DNA of 64,000 nucleotides from Phycisphaerae bacterium. Lineage in GTDB: Bacteria; Planctomycetota; Phycisphaerae; Sedimentisphaerales; Anaerobacaceae. The DNA lies in contig JAQTLP010000011.1 of the NCBI GenBank assembly GCA_028714855.1, positions 1-64,000 on the forward strand, given 5' to 3'. Under the pieces are notes generated by a model, which was not told the DNA's origin, made no database searches, and saw nothing but the letters and a program-made list of their open reading frames with translations. Below, piece after piece: positions 59,595 through 64,000 of the stretch (positions are counted from its first letter, which is position 1; the number at the start of each line of letters is the position of its first letter). A program made the position numbers and the translations under genes.

Positions 59595-59659
59595 CTTATT
59601 AGAGTGACCGGCCTTAATTTATGCTGGAAATGCCGGCTTAATAGCAGAGAGCAGAAAGA

Positions 59660-60148
59660 ATGAGTGATTGGGAAATAGATAAGCCGCTGGGGCAGTGCAG
59701 CGGCAGCGGTAATAAAATCGGGTATGAGGAGGAATATTTTGCCGCTCTGGTTGAAACTGGTGAAGGATTGTCGCGGCGGGATTTTTGCGCCGATTACTGG
59801 CAGGCTGCAAAGCCAAATGTGTTCTGTTACTGGAAAACCAGACTGCCGCGGCCCGATGAGAAGAAACACAAATTTATTGATGATGAAATGCTGATGGCTT
59901 TTTTTGAAAGGCTGGGAAAGGAAACAGAACAGGAAAGAATAAATTTTCGCTTTGTGCTGGCATTGGTGCTGATGCGGAAAAGACGCTTGAAATATGACTC
60001 ATCCAAAATCGAAGGCGGTAAAGAAGTTTGGCGTTTGAGAATAGCGGGTGAGAAGGAATACGTCGAGGTAACAAATCCCAATCTTGATGATGAACAAATT
60101 AAGCAGTTGACCAGCCAGATAGGCGAGATTCTACAAACGGATTTATAA
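59660..60148 (+). CDS. Hypothetical conserved protein
   Basis: 162 residues. The N-terminal CSGSGNKIGYEEEYFAALVETGEGLSRRDFC and CYWKTRLPRP hold three cysteines that could bind zinc. The rest is helical and basic (KRRLKYDSSKIEGGKEVWRLR). I recognise similar planctomycete proteins next to LPS or lipoprotein genes only from memory. It precedes the lipoprotein gene by 4 bases, so the two are co-transcribed. Confidence 0.72.
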   Translation: MSDWEIDKPLGQCSGSGNKIGYEEEYFAALVETGEGLSRRDFCADYWQAAKPNVFCYWKTRLPRPDEKKHKFIDDEMLMAFFERLGKETEQERINFRFVLALVLMRKRRLKYDSSKIEGGKEVWRLRIAGEKEYVEVTNPNLDDEQIKQLTSQIGEILQTDL

Positions 60149-60152
60149 AAAA

Positions 60153-61055
60153 ATGGAAATCCGAAGTTCAAGGCCAGAAACCAATATAATACTGTTTCTC
60201 ATTGCTGCTATGGAGATGTTAATTTTTGGGGGCTGCGCGGCCCAGATGGGAAGGTCGGTGCGGGTGTGTCCGGGAAAGGCATCTGCAGCCGAGTCGTTAT
60301 CTTTACTGAGAGTGCAATTAGAAAATGCGGTGCCGCTGAAAGCAGATGGGCAGTGTCTTTTGCAATATTACACCGAGAAGGGGAAACTTAAAAAGGAAAA
60401 TTTTCCAGTGAAGCTGTGGGTGAATCCCGCCCCTGCGGCAGGGGCGGGGATGAACCCGCCGGCTGAAATCTATATGCAGGGCGATATTGCTTTCGACCCG
60501 AAGGGGATTGTTCTCGGCTCAAATAAAGAAGAGTTTTGGCTGGCGGTGAGATTGAAAGAGATAAGCGGTTATTGGTGGGGACGGTGGTCGGGGAGAGAAT
60601 ATCCTGAAAAGCTGATGATTAGTCCGAGATTGGTGCTCGAAGCTTTAGGGGCAGCGGCTGTCGGGGACGAAGAGGGGTGGTCGCTGTCGAATGAGGGAGC
60701 GTTTGACGTACTTACAAAACAAGAGGGCGGCATCGAGACCAAGAAGATATATATTAATAATTGTGATTATTTAGTCAGAAGAATCGAATATTACGACGGC
60801 GGCCGGGTCGCTGTTATTGTGGAATTGGACAAATACAAGGAGATATCCAAGAACTTTTTTGTTCCACGCATCGTAAAGATAGTCAACCGTGCCGGCGGCA
60901 GCAAGGGAGATTCGGTACAAATTACTCTCGGCTCTGTTAAGCCGGTGAAATTTACCGATAAGCAGCGTGAGCGCCTCTTTGTTCGTCCGCAGGAGCAGGG
61001 TTTTAAGCAAATTTACAAAATTGTTGATGGTAAGATTATCGAACAACCCAAATAA
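60153..61055 (+). CDS. LolA/LolB-like lipoprotein of unknown function
   Basis: 300 residues. The lipoprotein signal ends IFGGC, then a beta-rich domain with LWLAVRLKEISGYWWGRW-like and NCDYLVRRIEYYDGGRVAVIVELDKYKEI text resembles the half-barrel of outer-membrane lipoprotein carriers. A GC-rich palindrome at 60426-60448 is inserted in frame and reads as NPAPAAGAGM. The ATG has no clear ribosome-binding site but lies 4 bases after the upstream stop. Confidence 0.72.
   Translation: MEIRSSRPETNIILFLIAAMEMLIFGGCAAQMGRSVRVCPGKASAAESLSLLRVQLENAVPLKADGQCLLQYYTEKGKLKKENFPVKLWVNPAPAAGAGMNPPAEIYMQGDIAFDPKGIVLGSNKEEFWLAVRLKEISGYWWGRWSGREYPEKLMISPRLVLEALGAAAVGDEEGWSLSNEGAFDVLTKQEGGIETKKIYINNCDYLVRRIEYYDGGRVAVIVELDKYKEISKNFFVPRIVKIVNRAGGSKGDSVQITLGSVKPVKFTDKQRERLFVRPQEQGFKQIYKIVDGKIIEQPK
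60426..60448. repeat. Palindrome CCCGCCCCTGC-G-GCAGGGGCGGG inside a coding gene
   Basis: An 11-base perfect inverted repeat with a single central G. A related form (CCCGCCCCT-CCA-AGGGGCGGG) lies in the leader at 24623-24643. Its length (23) with flanking bases keeps the reading frame of 60153-61055. Confidence 0.8.
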
Positions 61056-61066
61056 GGGCAGGGTTT

Positions 61067-61969
61067 ATGGCCAAAATAAGCTTGAGAGAAAGAATAAGTA
61101 AGGGCGTATTTTTGTTAGACGGCGCGATGGGGACACAATTGATTGCCCGCGGCATTGAATTGGGCCGATGCTACGATTGTTTGAATATTGAGCAGCCGGA
61201 TGCCATTTTGGAGATTCACCGAGCATATCTGGAAGCAGGCAGCGATGCGGTTTTGACCAATACGTTCGGTGCCAATAGATTCACCTTGGCCCGGCATGGG
61301 TTTAGTGATAAGGTCAGGCAAATCAATATAGCCGGAGCACAAATAGCTCGCGAGGCAGCAGGCGAGGACAAATACGTATTAGGCGATATCGGGCCAAGCG
61401 GTGATTTTCTGAAGCCTTTGGGAAACTTAGAGCCGGGAGGATTAAGAGAGGCTATTTTTGAGCAGGCGAAGGCACTTTCGGAAGGAGGGGTGGATGGTTT
61501 TATAATCGAAACGGAGACAGCCCTTGATGAAGCGACAATTACAGTCGAGGCAGTAAAACAGGTAAGCGGAGATTTGCCGGTGTTTGTATCATTTGCTTTT
61601 GACTGGGTTGCCGGTGATTTTAAAACGATGATGGGGGTTGATGTCAAATCAGCGATTACAAAGATGGTTTCATTAGGCGTCGATGCCGTCGGGTTTAACT
61701 GCGGAACGGTCTCGCTCGATGAATATGTAGAATTGGCAAAGAAGTTTGTCTCTACGGTAAAGACCTTAAATAAGAAGGTATTAGTTTTTGCAGAGCCGAA
61801 TGCGGGTAAGCCAGAACTGGTTGACGGCAGAGCGGTTTATAGGGTAACGCCTGAAGATTTTGCGGCGGCGGTGGAGAAGATACATTCAGCCGGCGTAAAT
61901 ATTATCGGCGGCTGTTGCGGAACAACCCCGGAACATATTAGAGCGTTAGCTGAGATTCTGAAAAAGTAG
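61067..61969 (+). CDS. Homocysteine S-methyltransferase (MetH N-terminal domain type)
   Basis: 300 residues, a single homocysteine-binding barrel: LLDGAMGTQLIARG, VLTNTFGANRFTL, and the three zinc cysteines in VGFNCGT and GGCCGTTPEH. The family transfers methyl groups to homocysteine. The stand-alone domain lacks the folate, cobalamin and activation domains of MetH, so the methyl donor (S-methylmethionine, betaine or a corrinoid protein) is uncertain. It ends the plus-strand run and converges on waaA. Confidence 0.9.
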   Translation: MAKISLRERISKGVFLLDGAMGTQLIARGIELGRCYDCLNIEQPDAILEIHRAYLEAGSDAVLTNTFGANRFTLARHGFSDKVRQINIAGAQIAREAAGEDKYVLGDIGPSGDFLKPLGNLEPGGLREAIFEQAKALSEGGVDGFIIETETALDEATITVEAVKQVSGDLPVFVSFAFDWVAGDFKTMMGVDVKSAITKMVSLGVDAVGFNCGTVSLDEYVELAKKFVSTVKTLNKKVLVFAEPNAGKPELVDGRAVYRVTPEDFAAAVEKIHSAGVNIIGGCCGTTPEHIRALAEILKK

Positions 61970-61989
61970 ATACTGGATAAGTTGTTTTG

Positions 61990-63300
61990 TTAAGCGTTGT
62001 CCAGGAATTTTGCGATATGGTCGATGGTTTTTTGGGTTGCGCCTTGGTTATTTCGGATTACGTTTTGGCCATTGCGGGCGATTTTTTCGGTGAAGTCGGG
62101 GTCACTTAGGCACTTCTGCATTGTTTCGAGCAAATCCTGTTTGTCTTTTACCATAATTCCGCCCTGAGCGGCTAAAAGGTCGTCGGCGGTCTGCTGGAAG
62201 TTATGAATCCATGGGCCGAAGATTGTGCATTTGCCCAGCGCGGCAGCTTCAATCATATCCGAGCCGCCCATTGGGGCTAGAGAACGGCCTGCAAAAATTA
62301 TAGTCGCGAGGGAGTAGAATTTACGCAGGTCGCCCATGGTATCGCCGAGGATAACCCGTGACTCGTTGCCCGTGACTTGTCGCTCGTTGTTTTTGATTTG
62401 GCTATATCGGATGAGGTTGAAGCCGGATTGTTCTATGAGTTGAGCGACTTCGTCGAAACGTTCGGGTTTTCGGGGGACAATAGCCAATCGCAGGTCTTTG
62501 AATTGTTCCTTTAGGTTTTTGTATACTTCGAGAATGATTTGCTCTTCGCCTGGGCCTGTTGCGCCAGCGACCCATAACTGAGTTTTGAGTTCTGAGTTTT
62601 GAGTTCTTAGGTTCAGTTGTTCGGCGAGCGTATCTGTGCCATCAACTTTGTCGGTGATTTGGGCAGTGTCATATTTGAGTGAGCCGGTAACGAATACTTT
62701 TGCTCTTTGGCAGCCAATTTCTATGAAGCGCTGAGCGTATTCGTCCGTCTGGGCGAGAACGAGACTTAATCTTCTGAACATTTCCTTGGCGAGCGGTTTT
62801 ATCTTTTTGTATTTAGAGAAACTTCTGTTGGTTAATCGGCCATTGACCACAATGACAGGGGTATGCAACTGGTTTGCAATTAGGACAAAATTGGGCCAAA
62901 CTTCCAGTTCCATCAGGATGCAGGCGACCGGCTGGATTCCGAGAAAGGCACGTCGCATCGTACAGGAGAAATCGAACGGGAAGTAAAAGACTTTATGACT
63001 AGCACCGAAGACGGTGGTTGCACGGGCGAAACCGGTGTCGGTAGTAGTGCTTATTACGATTTCGAAACTGGTGAATCTTTTTTTAAGCTCTTCGACGAGG
63101 GTCTTAGCTGCGTTGACCTCGCCGAGGCTTACGGCGTGGAGCCAGATGCATTTTTTCAGGGCTGGGTCTTTGCGGGCAATTCTGCCAAAGCGATTAGCCC
63201 AGCCGGCCCGATATCGTCCGTATCTGACCATCCGATACAGAACGAAGGGGGTAATTGCGAAAGCTATCAGCAAATATACACAATCGATGATGAATTTCAT
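61990..63300 (-). CDS. waaA: 3-deoxy-D-manno-octulosonic acid (Kdo) transferase
   Basis: 436 residues, GT30 family. An N-terminal membrane helix precedes the GT-B fold: WLHAVSLGEVNAAKTLVEEL, LMELEVWPNF, and the C-terminal GDTMGDLRKFYSLATIIFAGRSLAPMGGSDMIEAAALGK, which contains the nucleotide-sugar motif. It adds Kdo to lipid A on the cytoplasmic face of the inner membrane. Two variable loops consist of repeat text: LRTQNSELKTQ (DNA 62581-62610) and NNERQVTGNESRV (DNA 62350-62390). Confidence 0.94.
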   Translation of the reverse strand: MKFIIDCVYLLIAFAITPFVLYRMVRYGRYRAGWANRFGRIARKDPALKKCIWLHAVSLGEVNAAKTLVEELKKRFTSFEIVISTTTDTGFARATTVFGASHKVFYFPFDFSCTMRRAFLGIQPVACILMELEVWPNFVLIANQLHTPVIVVNGRLTNRSFSKYKKIKPLAKEMFRRLSLVLAQTDEYAQRFIEIGCQRAKVFVTGSLKYDTAQITDKVDGTDTLAEQLNLRTQNSELKTQLWVAGATGPGEEQIILEVYKNLKEQFKDLRLAIVPRKPERFDEVAQLIEQSGFNLIRYSQIKNNERQVTGNESRVILGDTMGDLRKFYSLATIIFAGRSLAPMGGSDMIEAAALGKCTIFGPWIHNFQQTADDLLAAQGGIMVKDKQDLLETMQKCLSDPDFTEKIARNGQNVIRNNQGATQKTIDHIAKFLDNA

Positions 63301-63383
63301 TTTACACTTTCTAAAAAAGCAGACAGGCGATTACGAAGTAATAAATGATATTTGAAAAGCTTTGGTTTGTCAAACAAATCTGG

Positions 63384-63403
63384 ATTCCCGCTTGCGCGGG
63401 AAT
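63384..63403. repeat. Dispersed palindrome ATTCCCGC-TTGC-GCGGGAAT
   Basis: A perfect 8-bp hairpin in the short gap upstream of waaA, within TGGATTCCCGCTTGCGCGG. The phrase is a widely seen intergenic repeat in environmental genomes; only one copy is in the window. Confidence 0.55.
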
Positions 63404-63439
63404 GACAAGGGGACGATTTACGAAAATGACGTTAGATTT

Positions 63440-64000
63440 TTAAAGTTCCACACTTTCAAGCCAATGGTTGGCCAGCACGGCGAAATCAAGGAAATTGACG
63501 ATGCCATCAGGACTCGACGTCGGAGCCAAATCACATTGCGAGTTCCAGTCCGGCGAAGATGGAGTTTGGAGCCAGTGGCTGGCTAACTCGGCCAGGTCCA
63601 GGAAGTCCACCTTGTGGTCACCGCCCGGCGGTGCAATGTCGGCAATAAGAGGCATAAGAGCAAATTCGATGGAAGGGTCATCCAGCCCCAAGAGGCCTCC
63701 GCCCCGAAGTACGAAGTTAAGCTCAACGAAAAGGTTCATGCCGATTATGCCATCGGCGGTTCCGCCTTCGGGCGAGGCAACGTCAAGCAGAATAACGGGG
63801 ATGTCTGTGAAGGAGAGCCATTCGCCCAATGCAGGTATGTCAATTGAATCGATGTAAAAGCCGGGGGCCATTATGATATCGCCTGTAACTCCCTGTATCT
63901 CGACCTCAAAGGCTGGGTTAGCTGGATTGAGACCGAGACGGGCAGCCACTCTTGAGCCGACAACAGTGACCTGGGCGCCGGTGTCGAGCATAAAACGGTC
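63440..64000 (-). CDS. Aspartic-protease-like protein with dockerin-like tail, partial
   Basis: 186 residues are visible; the gene continues past the right edge (the frame reads DRFMLDTGAQ, so the ATG at 63991 is probably internal). The start of the visible part is a retropepsin-type active site LDTGAQVTVVGSRVA, followed by GLNPANPAFEVEIQGV and DGIIGMNLF, all marks of clan AA single-domain proteases. Two duplicated calcium-binding-like segments end the protein: DHKVDFLDLAELASHWL and DGIVNFLDFAVLANHWLE. These EF-hand-like repeats are a frequent tail of secreted Phycisphaerae proteins and resemble type I dockerins. Confidence 0.82.
   Translation of the reverse strand, partial: DRFMLDTGAQVTVVGSRVAARLGLNPANPAFEVEIQGVTGDIIMAPGFYIDSIDIPALGEWLSFTDIPVILLDVASPEGGTADGIIGMNLFVELNFVLRGGGLLGLDDPSIEFALMPLIADIAPPGGDHKVDFLDLAELASHWLQTPSSPDWNSQCDLAPTSSPDGIVNFLDFAVLANHWLESVEL

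Overview
The window looks like a chromosomal segment of an uncultured, probably anaerobic planctomycete of the class Phycisphaerae. The evidence is indirect but consistent. There is a PEP-CTERM exported protein (47747-48640), a dockerin-like duplicated motif ending a secreted protein (63440-64000), a broken choice-of-anchor-Q type gene (47342-47597), two copies of a planctomycete-type STGPRT-EGK family protein, and dispersed AT-rich noncoding repeats. The organism makes LPS (waaA) and degrades plant polysaccharides (GH9, CE15, arabinose genes). No rRNA, CRISPR array, transposase or prophage is visible.

Layout. 1-126: start of an amidotransferase gene on the minus strand. 760-4911: a NifA-type sigma-54 activator and a PEP/pyruvate-binding protein. 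5020-5181: tRNA-Lys and a CAT-anticodon tRNA. 5578-21321: a long plus-strand block. It opens with a three-part fusion (histidine kinase, CoA-disulfide-reductase-like flavoenzyme, rhodanese) and a lone receiver protein. It continues with HydB/HydG-type electron-transfer subunits, a complete group 4 membrane-bound [NiFe] hydrogenase with a full Mrp-type antiporter module, a ferredoxin subunit and the maturation protease. 21322-24446: a decayed tRNA, small unknown proteins, a rhomboid-like protein without its catalytic serine, and a cold-shock protein with a clear terminator. 24560-25324 and 37743-38479: two divergently placed copies of a paralogous cassette with matching promoter and structured leader. 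25622-34275: a minus-strand run of sugar symporter, araB, araD, a fucose/arabinose-type isomerase, galM, lemA and htpX, which reads as L-arabinose uptake and catabolism plus a membrane quality-control pair. 34372-37436: zinc-ribbon protein, amidohydrolase, and an NSS transporter with a tiny overlapping partner gene. 38814-42044: DUF2971 protein, MazG-like protein, RsbV/RsbW-type regulators and an amidase lipoprotein. 42375-46955: a 1526-residue Ala/Glu/Lys/Arg helical repeat protein capped by zinc-binding motifs at both ends. 47342-54991: secreted and polysaccharide-active proteins. 55229-61969: plus-strand genes including a GH10-like protein without catalytic residues, a glycosyltransferase with TPRs, and a homocysteine methyltransferase. 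61990-64000: waaA and a partial aspartic-protease-like secreted protein.

How they fit together. Plant cell-wall sugars are released by the secreted GH9 and CE15 enzymes. Arabinose enters through the Na+ symporter and reaches xylulose-5-phosphate through the isomerase, AraB and AraD. Fermentative reductant can then leave as H2 through the ion-pumping hydrogenase. The kinase-flavoenzyme-rhodanese fusion next to the hydrogenase could report sulfur or pyridine-nucleotide redox state to the receiver protein. The last point is inference. The most unusual items are this fusion, the giant helical repeat protein, and the duplicated STGPRT cassette with its structured leader.
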